The translations under genes and the position numbers were made by a program. 64,000 nt of DNA from Streptomyces termitum. GTDB lineage: Bacteria > Actinomycetota > Actinomycetes > Streptomycetales > Streptomycetaceae. This document shows positions 26,225 to 35,741 of the stretch, in pieces. Numbering within the stretch: position 1 is the first letter of the stretch; every line of letters starts with the position of its first letter. Below the pieces are notes generated by a model. The model made no database searches and was not told the origin of the DNA. It worked only from the letters and a program-made list of their open reading frames with translations. Where the stretch lies: NCBI RefSeq assembly GCF_014650175.1, contig NZ_BMUL01000002.1, forward strand, positions 439,150 to 503,149, given 5' to 3'.

Positions 26225-27907
26225 ATGGGAGTCCTGCGCGACCACCCCGAGCTCGCCCTCTTCCTCTGCCTCTCCGCCGGCTACCTCCTCGGCAAGCTCC
26301 GGGTCGGCCCCATCACCCTCGGCGGCATCTGCGGCACCCTGATCGTCTCGCTGCTCATGGGCGCCTGGGCGAAGGTCGTCGTCTCCGAGGACGTCAAGAC
26401 GATCTTCTTCGCCCTCTTCATCTTCTCCCTCGGCTACCTCGCCGGGCCGCAGTTCTTCGCCAACCTCAACCGCAAGAGCCTGCGCTTCTTCACCCTCTGC
26501 CTCATCGAGGTGGTGTGCGTCGTCGGCATCGCCCTCGGCCTCGCCGAAGCCTTCGACCTGGACGTCGGCACCGCCGCCGGCATCCTGGCCGGCGCCGCCA
26601 CCGAGTCCGCCGTCGTCGGCACCGCCACCGAGGCCATCGGCAAGCTCTCCGACCTGACCCAGGCCCAGATCACCCAGTACCAGGGGCACGTGGCCACCGC
26701 GTACACGGTCTGCTACCTCTTCGGCCTCATCACCATCGTGATCTACACCAGCCAGATCATGCCGATGCTGCTGCGGATCAACCTCCGGGACGCCTCCCGC
26801 GCCCTGTGGGAGAAGATGCGCGGCAGCGGCGGCGGCCTGGAGTCCGACGAGCGCGAGGCGCTGCCCGGCACGGTCGGCCGCACCTTCCTCGTCACCCTCG
26901 CCGACGGCGCCCGGGTGGACGAGCTGGAGCGGCGGTTCGGCGGACAGGTCACCGTCGAGGCGGTGAAGCGGGGCAGCAAGGTCCTCACCCCGCCGCCGCC
27001 CGACTTCGAGCTGACCCTCTCCGACCTGGTCCTGACCGTCGGCCGCCGCACCGCCATCATCGAGGCGGGCCGGTCCATCGGCCCGGAGACCCCGGCCGTC
27101 CCCGGCCTCGACACCCCGCTCGCCTCCACCCAGGTCTCGCTGACCGACAAGTCGGTGGACGGCAAGTCGATCGAGACGCTGAACCGGGAGCACCCGGAGT
27201 TCGCCACCGGCGGCGTGTACGTCACCGACGTGCTGCGCAACGAGTCGGACCTGCCCGCCACCCCGGAGACCGTCGTCCGCCGCGGCGACGTGCTCACCCT
27301 GGTCGGCTCCCGCGCCGCGCTCGGCCGGATCGCCTCCAAGGTCGGCGCGACCGTGAAGAACGACGCCACCGACTTCATCTACCTGGGGCTCGGCATCGCC
27401 TGCGGCTCGCTCCTCGGCCAGGTCGTGGTCCGCTTCGGCGACGTCCCCATGTCGCTGGGCACCGGCGGCGGCTGCCTCATCTCCGGGCTCCTCTTCGGCT
27501 GGTTCCGCTCCCGCACCCAGACCTTCGGCGCCTTCCCGCCGCAGGCCGCCACCACCCTGAAGGACATGGGCCTGGCCGTCTTCATCGCCTGTACCGGACT
27601 GGTCTCCGGCCCGCAGGCGTGGCCGCTGCTGAAGGAGTACGGGGCGCTGCTGCCGTTCGCGGGCATCGCCATGGTCCTCATCCCGGCGACGGTCTCGCTG
27701 ATCGTCGGCCGGACCCTGCTGAAGATCGAGAAACCGCTGCTGATCGGCGCCATCGCGGGCCAGCAGTGCTCGACGCCCGCGATCACCTCCATCACCCAGG
27801 TGGCGCAGAGCTCGGTGCCGATGCTCGGCTACACGATCACGTACACCCTCTCCAACTTCCTGCTCCCGCTGACGGGCCCGCTGCTCGTCGGCGTCCTCGG
27901 AGCCTGA
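26225..27907 (+). CDS. aspT: aspartate:alanine antiporter (AAE/AspT family), first copy
   Basis: 560 residues with the AspT layout: about five membrane helices, a central cytosolic part with two RCK_C-like modules (about residues 215-375), then five or six more helices. The two membrane halves share signature segments (GAATESAVVGTATEAIG and GAIAGQQCSTPAITSI). AspT swaps aspartate for alanine and so exports net negative charge. It is the first gene of a three-gene operon with a second copy and an aspartate decarboxylase. ATG follows GTGAGG. The preceding 117 bases should contain the promoter. Confidence 0.88.
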   Translation: MGVLRDHPELALFLCLSAGYLLGKLRVGPITLGGICGTLIVSLLMGAWAKVVVSEDVKTIFFALFIFSLGYLAGPQFFANLNRKSLRFFTLCLIEVVCVVGIALGLAEAFDLDVGTAAGILAGAATESAVVGTATEAIGKLSDLTQAQITQYQGHVATAYTVCYLFGLITIVIYTSQIMPMLLRINLRDASRALWEKMRGSGGGLESDEREALPGTVGRTFLVTLADGARVDELERRFGGQVTVEAVKRGSKVLTPPPPDFELTLSDLVLTVGRRTAIIEAGRSIGPETPAVPGLDTPLASTQVSLTDKSVDGKSIETLNREHPEFATGGVYVTDVLRNESDLPATPETVVRRGDVLTLVGSRAALGRIASKVGATVKNDATDFIYLGLGIACGSLLGQVVVRFGDVPMSLGTGGGCLISGLLFGWFRSRTQTFGAFPPQAATTLKDMGLAVFIACTGLVSGPQAWPLLKEYGALLPFAGIAMVLIPATVSLIVGRTLLKIEKPLLIGAIAGQQCSTPAITSITQVAQSSVPMLGYTITYTLSNFLLPLTGPLLVGVLGA

Positions 27908-27920
27908 GAGGCCGCCCGCC

Positions 27921-29624
27921 ATGATCGACTTCCTGAACCGGAACGTCTTCCAGCCCCATCCCGAACTGCTGGTCTTCATCACGGTCGCCCTCGGCTTCCT
28001 CTTCGGGAAGCTGCGCTACCGGGCCATCGCGCTCGGCGCCGTCACCGGCTGCCTGGTGGCGGGGCTGCTGCTCGGCGCCCAGTTCAAGATCACCATCGAC
28101 GCCACGGTGAAGAACCTCTTCTTCACCCTCTTCCTCTTCGCCCTCGGCTACAAGGTCGGCCCCCAGTTCTTCCGGGGCCTGAAGAAGGACGGCCTGCCGC
28201 AGGTCGTCAACGCGCTCCTCGTCTGCGTCACCGGCCTGCTGGTCTCCTGGGGCTTCGCCGTGATGCTGGGGTACGGCCCCGGCCTCTCGGCCGGACTGCT
28301 CGGCGGCGCGCTCACCCAGTCCGCCGTCATCGGCGTCGCCCAGGACGCCATCGGCAACCTCCCCGGCCTCTCCGCCGACCAGATGAAGACCGAGGAGAAC
28401 CTGGTCGCCATCGGGTACGCCGTCACCTACCCGCTCGGCACCATCCTCTGCGCGATCCTCCTCGCGAGCGTCCTGCCCCGCCTCTACAAGCGGGACCTGG
28501 CCGCCGAGTCCGCGCGGCTCGCCAAGGAGCTGGACGCGCCCGGCGACGACCCGGACCTCGCCGAGGGGTACTACGAGGTCGTCCTGCGGGCGTACACGAT
28601 CCGGCGCCCCGACCTCGTCGGCCGCACCATCGACGACTTCGAGGACCAGCAGAGGGAACTCGGCCACCGCGTCTACCTCACCCGGGTGCGGCGCGACGGC
28701 GCGATCCTCCCCCACGACCAGGCGACCGTGCTCCGCGAGGGCGACGTGGTCGCCGTCTCCGCGCTGCGCGGCTCCCTGGTGGAATTCGACGCCCGCACCC
28801 ACATCGGGCCCGAGACCGACGACGTCGAACTCCTCGGCTACGAGACGGAGACCCTGCACGTCGTCGCCTCGGAGAAGGCCCAGCTCGGCAGGACCATCGC
28901 CGACCTGCGCCGCGAACCCTTCATGGTCGGCGTCTACATCGACAAGCTGTACCGCTCCGGCGCCGAGTTCCCCTACCGGCTCTCGACCACGGTCGAGCGC
29001 GGCGACACCCTCATCCTCACCGGCCCGAAGCGGCTGGTGGACCCGGCGGGCCGGGCCATCGGCAAGCCGGTCCCGACCTCCTTCGCCACCGACATGCTCT
29101 GGGTCGGCCTCGGCGTCTTCCTCGGCGGCTGCGTCGGCATCCCCGCGCTCACCGTCTCCGGGGTGCCGATCTCGCTGTCCACCTCCGGCGGCGCCCTCAT
29201 CATGGGCCTCGTCTTCGGCTGGATCCGCGGCAGGTACCCCACGTACGGCAACGTGCCGCCCGGCGCCCAGTGGTTCATGGACACCTTCGGGCTCTGCGCC
29301 TTCGTCGCCGTCGTCGGCATCAACGCCGGGCCCAGCTTCACCAGCGGCCTGTCCACGGCCGGCTGGGGACTGCTCCTGTGGGGCGCCGTCGCCACCCTGG
29401 TCCCGCTGGTCGTCGGCTTCCTCGTCGGCCACTACGTGCAGAAGATCCGCTTCCCGATCCTGATGGGCGTGCTGGCCGGCGGCCAGACCACCACCGCCGC
29501 GATCGGCGCGATCAACGAGCAGTCGAAGTCCCAGATCCCCACCCTCGGCTACACGATCCCCTACGCGGTCGGCAACGTGCTGCTGACCATCTGGGGCGCC
29601 GTGATCGTCCTCCTCAACCACTGA
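27921..29624 (+). CDS. aspT: aspartate:alanine antiporter (AAE/AspT family), second copy
   Basis: 567 residues, paralogous to the preceding gene with the same membrane-RCK_C-membrane layout, but only moderately similar (its repeated signature segments are GGALTQSAVIGVAQDAIG and GVLAGGQTTTAAIGAI). It starts 13 bases after the first copy and is followed by the decarboxylase 19 bases later. Two paralogues in one operon suggest either a heteromeric carrier or two specificities; this is inference. Confidence 0.88.
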   Translation: MIDFLNRNVFQPHPELLVFITVALGFLFGKLRYRAIALGAVTGCLVAGLLLGAQFKITIDATVKNLFFTLFLFALGYKVGPQFFRGLKKDGLPQVVNALLVCVTGLLVSWGFAVMLGYGPGLSAGLLGGALTQSAVIGVAQDAIGNLPGLSADQMKTEENLVAIGYAVTYPLGTILCAILLASVLPRLYKRDLAAESARLAKELDAPGDDPDLAEGYYEVVLRAYTIRRPDLVGRTIDDFEDQQRELGHRVYLTRVRRDGAILPHDQATVLREGDVVAVSALRGSLVEFDARTHIGPETDDVELLGYETETLHVVASEKAQLGRTIADLRREPFMVGVYIDKLYRSGAEFPYRLSTTVERGDTLILTGPKRLVDPAGRAIGKPVPTSFATDMLWVGLGVFLGGCVGIPALTVSGVPISLSTSGGALIMGLVFGWIRGRYPTYGNVPPGAQWFMDTFGLCAFVAVVGINAGPSFTSGLSTAGWGLLLWGAVATLVPLVVGFLVGHYVQKIRFPILMGVLAGGQTTTAAIGAINEQSKSQIPTLGYTIPYAVGNVLLTIWGAVIVLLNH

Positions 29625-29643
29625 CCCCCGCGAAGGACCCGCC

Positions 29644-31296
29644 ATGCCCAAGACCACCTTCACCCGCGAGGAGATCAAGTCCTTCGCGCAGCTCTCGCCG
29701 TTCGAGCTGAAGGACAAGTTCATCACCCTCGCCCAGCACGTCCAGGGCGACCGGCCCGGCCAGAAGGACAAGTCCTCCGTCCAGATGCTCAACGCGGGCC
29801 GCGGCAACCCGAACTGGACCGCCACCAGCCCCCGCGAGGCCTTCCACGCCCTCGGCTACTTCGCGCTCTCCGAGTCCCGCCGGGTGTGGACCGCCGACGA
29901 CCTCGGCGGCATGCCCGAACGCGCGGGCTCCGGCGACCGCTTCGACACCTTCGTGCGCCGCCACCCGGACCTGCCCGGCATCGAACTCCTCCAGCGGTCC
30001 GTCGCGTACGCCGTCGAGCGCTTCGGCTTCGACAAGGACGCCTTCGTCCACGAGCTGACCGACAGCTCCATCGGCGACAACTACCCGGTGCCGGACCGGA
30101 TCCTCACCCACACCGAGCAGGTCGTCCGCGGCTACGTCGAGGACGAGATGTTCGACGGCCGCCCGCCCGAGGGGAACGTCTCGTACTTCGCCACCGAGGG
30201 CGGCACCGCCGCCATGTGCTACGTCTTCGACTCCCTGATGAAGAACGGGATCCTGAAGAAGGGCGACCGGATCGCCCTGATGGTGCCGGTGTTCACCCCG
30301 TACATCGAGATCCCCGAACTCGACACGTACGAGTTCGACGTCGTCCACGTCAACGCCTCCCTCTTCGCCGAGACCGGCGTCCGCGAGTGGCGCTACCCGG
30401 AGGAGGAGGTCGCCAAGCTGGAGGACCCGTCGGTCAAGCTGGTCTGCCTGGTCAACCCCTCCAACCCGCCCTCGCTCGCGCTCAGTCAGCGGGTCGCGAA
30501 CCAGCTGAAGGAGATCGTCGCCGGCAAGAACCCGAACCTGGTGGTCGTCACCGACGACGTGTACGGCACCTTCGTCCCCGGCTTCCGCTCGGTCGCCGCC
30601 GACCTCCCGCACAACACCCTGCTCGTGTACTCGTACTCCAAGCACTACGGCGCCACCGGCTGGCGGCTCGGCGTCATCGGGCTCCACGACGACAACGTCG
30701 TCGACCGGATGATCGCCGAACTGCCCGCCGCCGAGAAGGAGCGCCTGAACAAGCGGTACGGGACCCTCTCCCTGGAGCCGGAGAAGATCCGCTTCATCGA
30801 CCGGCTGGTCGCCGACTCCCGGCAGGTCGCCCTCAACCACACCGCCGGCCTGTCGCTGCCGCAGCAGGTCATGATGACCCTCTTCTCCCTCTTCGACATG
30901 CTCCCCGAGGGCCAGGCGTACAAGGAGCGGCTGCGCGGCATCGTCGGCCGGCGGCTCGAACTGCTCCTGGAAGGCGCCCGGATGAAGATCGCCGACGACG
31001 ACAAGCGGGCCGGGTACTACATCGAGCTGGACCTCCTCGCGGAGGCCGAGCGCGTCCGCGGCAAGGGCTTCGCCGACTTCCTGGAGAAGAACTACGAGCC
31101 CGTGGACCCGCTGTTCCGGCTCGCCGAGCAGACCGGCGTGGTGCTCCTCAACGGCGGCGGCTTCGACGGACCCGAGTGGTCGGTCCGGGTCTCGCTCGCC
31201 AACCTGGACGACCTCGACTACCTGAAGATCGGCCACCACCTGCGGGCGATCTTCGACGACTACGCCGCCGAGTGGAAGGAGTCCTCGGGCGGCTGA
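29644..31296 (+). CDS. aspartate 4-decarboxylase (bifunctional aspartate aminotransferase)
   Basis: 550 residues, typical of the large fold-type I aspartate beta-decarboxylases. The N-terminal extension (EEIKSFAQLSPFELKDKFITLA) and the PLP-lysine in YSYSKHYGATGWRLG (Lys333) fit this family, as do NAGRGNPNW and LVCLVNPSNPPS. It turns aspartate into alanine and CO2, consuming a proton in the cell. Together with the two upstream antiporters it would build a proton-motive cycle known from lactic acid bacteria. A terminator follows 14 bases after the stop. Confidence 0.93.
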   Translation: MPKTTFTREEIKSFAQLSPFELKDKFITLAQHVQGDRPGQKDKSSVQMLNAGRGNPNWTATSPREAFHALGYFALSESRRVWTADDLGGMPERAGSGDRFDTFVRRHPDLPGIELLQRSVAYAVERFGFDKDAFVHELTDSSIGDNYPVPDRILTHTEQVVRGYVEDEMFDGRPPEGNVSYFATEGGTAAMCYVFDSLMKNGILKKGDRIALMVPVFTPYIEIPELDTYEFDVVHVNASLFAETGVREWRYPEEEVAKLEDPSVKLVCLVNPSNPPSLALSQRVANQLKEIVAGKNPNLVVVTDDVYGTFVPGFRSVAADLPHNTLLVYSYSKHYGATGWRLGVIGLHDDNVVDRMIAELPAAEKERLNKRYGTLSLEPEKIRFIDRLVADSRQVALNHTAGLSLPQQVMMTLFSLFDMLPEGQAYKERLRGIVGRRLELLLEGARMKIADDDKRAGYYIELDLLAEAERVRGKGFADFLEKNYEPVDPLFRLAEQTGVVLLNGGGFDGPEWSVRVSLANLDDLDYLKIGHHLRAIFDDYAAEWKESSGG

Positions 31297-31310
31297 GCCG
31301 GGAGAGAGGC

Positions 31311-31350
31311 GTGCCCCGGCCGAAGGTGGGGGTGGCACCAGCCGGGGCAC
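31311..31350. terminator. terminator of the aspT-aspT-decarboxylase operon
   Basis: GTGCCCCGGC at 31311-31320 pairs with GCCGGGGCAC at 31341-31350, with a 20-base loop. Confidence 0.75.
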
Positions 31351-31642
31351 GCGGTGTGGGGGGACGGGATGGTCTCGGGGGACGGGGTCACGAGGGGGAA
31401 CGCGGGCTCGGAAGCCGTGACAGCACGCTAGCGCCCCCGGAAGGGGCGATCCACCCATAAGGTACGCATCCCCGGATCCTTAGGGTCCCCTTAAGGAAGC
31501 CATCACGGCGGGCAAAGGTTCGCCGGGACAAGGCCCTTGGGGTACGGGTCCCGGGCGCGGGTCCCGGGCGGGAGCCGCCGGACGCGGGGTTACGGGTACG
31601 GACCGCCGGATACGGGTCCTGGCGTACGGGTTCCGGGCGGGG
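31351..31642. other. non-coding region with degenerate CGGGT repeats
   Basis: 292 bases between convergent genes. From about 31535 on, short elements such as TACGGGT and CGGGTCCCGGGCG recur irregularly. A stretch with lower GC (31430-31505, TAAGGTACGC..CTTAAGG) may hold a site for an unknown regulator. No gene or clear structure beyond that. Confidence 0.4.
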
Positions 31643-33031
31643 TCAGCGGCGGGGGGCGCGGCGGCGGGAGGGGCGGTGGGAGCGGCGGGGCTGGGGCGCG
31701 GCCGGGTGTCCGCCGCCGAGGCCGAGCCAGATCCGGACCTCCGTACCGCCGAGGACCGAGTTCCCGATCCGGACGTCGCCGCCGGTCGCCTCCGCCATCC
31801 GGCGCACGATGTCGAGGCCCAGGCCGGTCGAGCCGTCCCGGGTGCCGCTGTTGCCGCGGGCGAGCGCGGCGGCCGGGTCGGCGATGCCGGGGCCCGCGTC
31901 GGAGACGAGGACGATGACCGCGTCGTCGCCGTTGTGGACGTCCACCGAGAAGGCGGTGCCCTCCGGGGTGTGCCGGAAGACGTTGCCGAGGAGCGCGTCG
32001 AGGGCGGCGACCAGTTCGGGGCGGGCCACCGGGATGCGTACCGGACCCTCGACGCCCGCGAGGCGGACCAGCCGCCCCTCGTCCTCGGCCAGCGCCGACC
32101 AGAACTCCATCCGCTCCCGGACCACCTCGGCCGCGTCGCAGCCCGCGCCGGGGCCGGTCGGCTGGGTGGTCTGCGGCTTCGCCTCGCGGGCCGTGCGGAT
32201 GATCGTGTCCACCTCCCGCTCCAGCTGCTCGACGGCCGCCCGGGTCTGGTCGGCGGCCGGGCCGGAGCCGAGGGAGGCGGCGTTGAGCCGGAGCACGGTG
32301 AGCGGGGTGCGCAGCCGGTGGGACAGGTCGGCGGCCAGCTCCCGCTCGTTGGCGAGGAGCTGGATGACCTGGTCGGCCATCGAGTTGAAGGCGACCGCGG
32401 CGGACTTCAGCTCGGGCGGGCCCTCCTCGGCGACCCGGACGCCGAGCCGCCCCTCGCCCAGTTCGTGGGCGGCGCCGGCCAGCCGCTGGGCGGGCCGGAC
32501 CATGCGGACGCCGAGCCGGTCGGCGACCGCGAGGGAGCCGATGATCAGGGCGACGCCGACCCCGGCGAGGACCAGCCAGGCGGTGGCGACGCCGTTGGTG
32601 ACCTCCTCCTCGGGGACGAACAGCTCGACGACGGCGACCTGTCCGGAGCTGAGCGCGGTCGGCTGGAGCAGGGCGTAGCCGCCGGGGACCTCCGCGATGG
32701 AGGCCCGGCCCAGGCTGCGGGTGGCGGCCAGCTCCTCGGCCCTCGCCCGGCGGGTGCCGATCTCCAGGGCCTCCCCGCCGGTCCCGACGGGCGGCACGTG
32801 GACGGCGAGCCGGCCGGCCGCGCCGTCCTCGGTGGTGGCGACGGCCTTCTCCAGCTCCGTCCGGTCGGTGGTGATGGCGAGGACCGGGGCGAGCCCGGCG
32901 CCGCGCCGCTCGGCGTTGGAGAAGGCCCGGTCGCGGGCCATCTCCTTGACGACGAGGCCGAGCGGGACCGCGAAGGCGATGACCACCATGGCGGTGACCG
33001 CCAGGGACACCTTCACCAGGGCCCATCTCAC
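31643..33031 (-). CDS. two-component sensor histidine kinase
   Basis: About 462 residues from GTG 33031. Two membrane helices (about 7-27 and 152-170) enclose an extracellular sensor of roughly 120 residues. HAMP follows, then the H-box ADLSHRLRTPL with His238. The ATPase domain has N-box LLGNVFRHTPEG, G1 DAGPGIAD and G2 GSTGLGLDIVRRM. A basic Pro/Arg tail of about 25 residues ends the protein. It overlaps the response-regulator stop by GTGA and is therefore its partner. Signal unknown. Confidence 0.93.
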   Translation of the reverse strand: MRWALVKVSLAVTAMVVIAFAVPLGLVVKEMARDRAFSNAERRGAGLAPVLAITTDRTELEKAVATTEDGAAGRLAVHVPPVGTGGEALEIGTRRARAEELAATRSLGRASIAEVPGGYALLQPTALSSGQVAVVELFVPEEEVTNGVATAWLVLAGVGVALIIGSLAVADRLGVRMVRPAQRLAGAAHELGEGRLGVRVAEEGPPELKSAAVAFNSMADQVIQLLANERELAADLSHRLRTPLTVLRLNAASLGSGPAADQTRAAVEQLEREVDTIIRTAREAKPQTTQPTGPGAGCDAAEVVRERMEFWSALAEDEGRLVRLAGVEGPVRIPVARPELVAALDALLGNVFRHTPEGTAFSVDVHNGDDAVIVLVSDAGPGIADPAAALARGNSGTRDGSTGLGLDIVRRMAEATGGDVRIGNSVLGGTEVRIWLGLGGGHPAAPQPRRSHRPSRRRAPRR

Positions 33032-33729
33032 GGGCGGGGCTCCCCCGGCGGCTCCAGCTTCACGCCGACGCCGCGCAGGGTGTGCAGGTAGCGCGGCCGG
33101 GCCGCCGTCTCGCCGAGCTTGCGCCGCAGCCACGACAGGTGCACGTCGATGGTCTGGTCGTCGCCGTACGCCTGCTGCCACACCTCGGCGAGCAGCTCCT
33201 TGCGCGGGACGACCACGCCGGGCCGCCCGGCCAGGAAGGCGAGCAGGTCGAACTCGCGGCGGGTCAGGTCGAGCGGGGTCCCGTCCAGGGCGGCCTGGCG
33301 GCGCAGCGGGTCGATGGCGAGCCCGCCGACCCGGAGCTCGGTGCTCGGCGCGGGCTCGCCGGAGACGGCCCGCGCCCGGCGCAGCACGGCGGCCATCCGG
33401 GCGGTCAGGTGGTCGACCGAGAACGGCTTGACGAGGTAGTCGTCGGCACCGGCGTGCAGCAGCCGGACGATCTCCGCCTCGTCGTCCCGGGCGGTCGCGA
33501 TGATCACCGGCACGTCGGTGATGCCGCGCAGCATCTTGAGCGCCTCGGACCCGTCGAGATCGGGCAGACCGAGGTCGAGGACGACCACGTCGAAACGGAA
33601 ATGGGCGACCTCGCGCAGCGCCTCCAGGGCCGTGCCGACGCTCCGCACCGTGTAGGAGGCTTCCGTCAGCTGCCGGATGAGGGCGGAGCGCACGAACTGA
33701 TCGTCCTCGACCACGAGCACACTTGCCAT
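33028..33729 (-). CDS. response regulator, OmpR/PhoB type
   Basis: 233 residues. The receiver has acidic pocket E8-D9-D10, phospho-acceptor Asp52 in VVVLDLGLPD and the conserved Lys in LVKPFSV. The winged-helix DNA-binding domain ends with the usual RLR-like LSWLRRKLGE and YLHTLRGVGVKL. ATG 33729 is chosen because it matches the normal N-terminus MASVLVVEDDQFVR; the frame stays open upstream but has no coding character. It is the first gene of the pair and is divergent from a secreted protein gene 78 bases away. Confidence 0.94.
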   Translation of the reverse strand: MASVLVVEDDQFVRSALIRQLTEASYTVRSVGTALEALREVAHFRFDVVVLDLGLPDLDGSEALKMLRGITDVPVIIATARDDEAEIVRLLHAGADDYLVKPFSVDHLTARMAAVLRRARAVSGEPAPSTELRVGGLAIDPLRRQAALDGTPLDLTRREFDLLAFLAGRPGVVVPRKELLAEVWQQAYGDDQTIDVHLSWLRRKLGETAARPRYLHTLRGVGVKLEPPGEPRP

Positions 33730-33807
33730 GGGCGGCACCGTACGCCATTCGGGGGACAGCCGGAGAAACCGCACCTTCCGGTTCGCGTCGGCGGGGCGTG
33801 GTGCAGT

Positions 33808-34383
33808 ATGGCCCTGATGCGAAGAGGACTCGTGCACGCCCTGGCCTGGTCGCTCGCCACCGGTGCCGCGGTCACGCTCTCCTGGTGGGGGGTGCACACC
33901 GTGCTGTCCGGGACCGTCTACGACGCCCCCCGGGCGCTCCCCCTGCCCACCGGCGCGGCCGCCGACCTGCTGCCGGCCGACGGGGCGGACGACGTGCCGC
34001 TGACGTCCTCGACCCACAGCGCGCGGCCCGCTCCCCCGACATCCGCGCCGCCGTCCGAGCCGCCCGAGCCGACCACCCCGCCGCCCACCACCCGGCCCCC
34101 GGCCACCGCCGCCGCCCCGGACCCCACCCCGCCGCCGCGCTCCCCGTCCTCGTCCTCGCGGGTGAAGACGTACGCGGTGGACGGCGGCCGGGTCACCTTC
34201 GACGTCGGCGGCGAGGCGGGCGAACTGGTCTCGGCGACCCCGGCGTCCGGCTGGCAGATGCGGGTGTGGAAGCAGACGACGTGGATCCGGGTGAGCTTCA
34301 CCCGGGGCGACCGCGACGTCTCCGTCTTCTGCCTCTGGCACGACTCCCCGCCCCGCGTCCAGATCGAGGAGGGCCAGGCCTGA
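33808..34383 (+). CDS. membrane-anchored or secreted protein with Pro/Thr-rich linker
   Basis: 191 residues from ATG 33808 (or 188 from ATG 33817). An N-terminal hydrophobic helix (LAWSLATGAAVTLSWWGVHTVL) is followed by a Pro/Ser/Thr linker (about 70-125) and a compact C-terminal domain of about 65 residues (VKTYAVDGGRVTFDVGGEAGELVSATP...DVSVFCLWHDSPPRVQIEE). I recall similar Streptomyces hypotheticals next to this two-component system. It may be extracytoplasmic and linked to the sensor's signal; this is inferred from position only. Confidence 0.78.
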   Translation: MALMRRGLVHALAWSLATGAAVTLSWWGVHTVLSGTVYDAPRALPLPTGAAADLLPADGADDVPLTSSTHSARPAPPTSAPPSEPPEPTTPPPTTRPPATAAAPDPTPPPRSPSSSSRVKTYAVDGGRVTFDVGGEAGELVSATPASGWQMRVWKQTTWIRVSFTRGDRDVSVFCLWHDSPPRVQIEEGQA

Positions 34384-34389
34384 CGCCGC

Positions 34390-35250
34390 TCAGCGGAAGG
34401 CCGACGGCGGCGGGGCCGGGGAGGGTTTCGCGGTCGCGTCGGTGACCGGGGCGGCGCCGCCGGTGAAGTCGGCGAGGCTCCGGCCGTGTTCGACGCGGCC
34501 GGGGTGCGGGTCGGAGGCGACCCGGCGGGTCAGTTCGGCGACGGGCAGCGGGAGTCCTGAGGCGACCAGGACGGCGTTGCCGAAGCGGCGGCCGCGCAGC
34601 ACGGTGGGGTCGGCGACCAGGGCCAGTTCGGAAAAAACGGCGGCGGCGGTGGCGATCTGGCCGCGGAGGTGGGCGAGCGGCGGGCCGTCGGCGAGGTTGG
34701 CGGCGTACGTGCCGTCGGGGCGCAGGACGCGCCGGACCTCGGTGAGGAACTCGGTGCTGGTGAGGTGGGCGGGGGTGCGGGCGCCCCGGAAGACGTCGGC
34801 GACGACCAGGTCGGCCCAGCCGTCGGGGACCTTGCCGAGGGCGGCGCGGGCGTCGGCGGCGCGGACCCGGATCCGGGCGCCGGGGTCGAGCGGCAGTTCG
34901 CGGCGGACGAAGCGGACGAGGGGTTCGTCGATCTCGGCGATCTGCTGGGTGGAGCGGGGCCGGGTGGCGGCGGTGTAGCGGGCGAGGGTGAAGGCGCCGC
35001 CGCCGAGGTGGAGGACCTGGAGGGGGCGGCCGGGCGGGGCGGCGAGGTCGATGACGTGGCCGAGGCGGCGCTGGTACTCGAAGGCGAGCGCGGCCGGGTC
35101 GTCGAGGTCGACGTGGGACTGGGGGGCGCCGTCGAGGAGGAGGGTCCAGGCGCGGGCCCGGTCGCGGTCGGGTATCAGTTCGGCGAGCCCGCCGTCGACG
35201 GTCTCGGCGGCGCCTGCCGCCGCCCGCTCGCGCTGTTTGTTCCTGGCCAT
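34390..35250 (-). CDS. spermidine synthase-like SAM-fold protein
   Basis: 286 residues from ATG 35250. The Rossmann core reads VLHLGGGAFTLARYTAATRP (motif I), IAEIDEPLVRFVRRELPL (motif II acidic residue) and DLVVADVFRGARTPAHLTSTEFLTEVRRVLRPDG, as in polyamine aminopropyltransferases. The N-terminal beta part is short, so polyamine synthesis is not assured; it could be a methyltransferase-like relative. It converges on the membrane-anchored gene with a six-base gap. Confidence 0.82.
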   Translation of the reverse strand: MARNKQRERAAAGAAETVDGGLAELIPDRDRARAWTLLLDGAPQSHVDLDDPAALAFEYQRRLGHVIDLAAPPGRPLQVLHLGGGAFTLARYTAATRPRSTQQIAEIDEPLVRFVRRELPLDPGARIRVRAADARAALGKVPDGWADLVVADVFRGARTPAHLTSTEFLTEVRRVLRPDGTYAANLADGPPLAHLRGQIATAAAVFSELALVADPTVLRGRRFGNAVLVASGLPLPVAELTRRVASDPHPGRVEHGRSLADFTGGAAPVTDATAKPSPAPPPSAFR

Positions 35251-35303
35251 CCGCCCATTATCGGCCGGACCGGGCGCGGGGCCGCCCGGGAGGCGGGGCG
35301 GGG

Positions 35304-35741
35304 TCAGTGGCAGCCGTCGGCGGCCTCGATGAGGCGGGCGGCCTCGCCGAGGGCGCGGCGCAGGACGGCGGGGTCGGTGACCGGGCCGGTGTCGCCGGGG
35401 GGCAGCAGCCAGCCCGCCGGGCGGGGGGCGTCGCCGGCGGGCTCGGGGAGTTCGGGGAGCTCCGGCAGGCGCAGGCCGCGGCCGGAGGTGCGGGTACAGG
35501 CGCTGCCGGGGAGGTCCCAGGCGGCGGCGGTGCCGGGCGGGACGAGGAAGCCGAGGGTGTCGCAGGCGCCGTCGTGGAGGACCGGGCCGACCTCGGGGGC
35601 GCCGCGGCGGCGGAGGATGTCGACGGCCTCCAGGCCCTGGCGGGCGGGCACGGTCACCAGGTCGCAGGGCTCGGCGCCCGGGGCGCCGGTGACGGCGGCC
35701 GCCTGGGCGGCGGTCTCGAAAGGCATGGCGTTCTCGGACAC
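35304..35741 (-). CDS. conserved hypothetical protein
   Basis: 145 residues from GTG 35741, with a strong GAGGAGGGG ribosome site. It begins SENAMPFETAAQAAAVTGAPGAEPCDLVTVPARQG, has a segment LGFLVPPGTAAAWDLPGSACT and ends LGEAARLIEAADGCH. I do not recognise a family. No signal peptide. Upstream 227 bases separate it from a divergent XRE regulator, an arrangement that often marks a regulator and a small partner. Confidence 0.75.
   Translation of the reverse strand: MSENAMPFETAAQAAAVTGAPGAEPCDLVTVPARQGLEAVDILRRRGAPEVGPVLHDGACDTLGFLVPPGTAAAWDLPGSACTRTSGRGLRLPELPELPEPAGDAPRPAGWLLPPGDTGPVTDPAVLRRALGEAARLIEAADGCH

Noticed and set aside
33730..34341. N-terminal extension of the response regulator
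   Set aside because: The open frame upstream is antisense to the membrane-anchored gene; ATG 33729 gives the standard receiver start.
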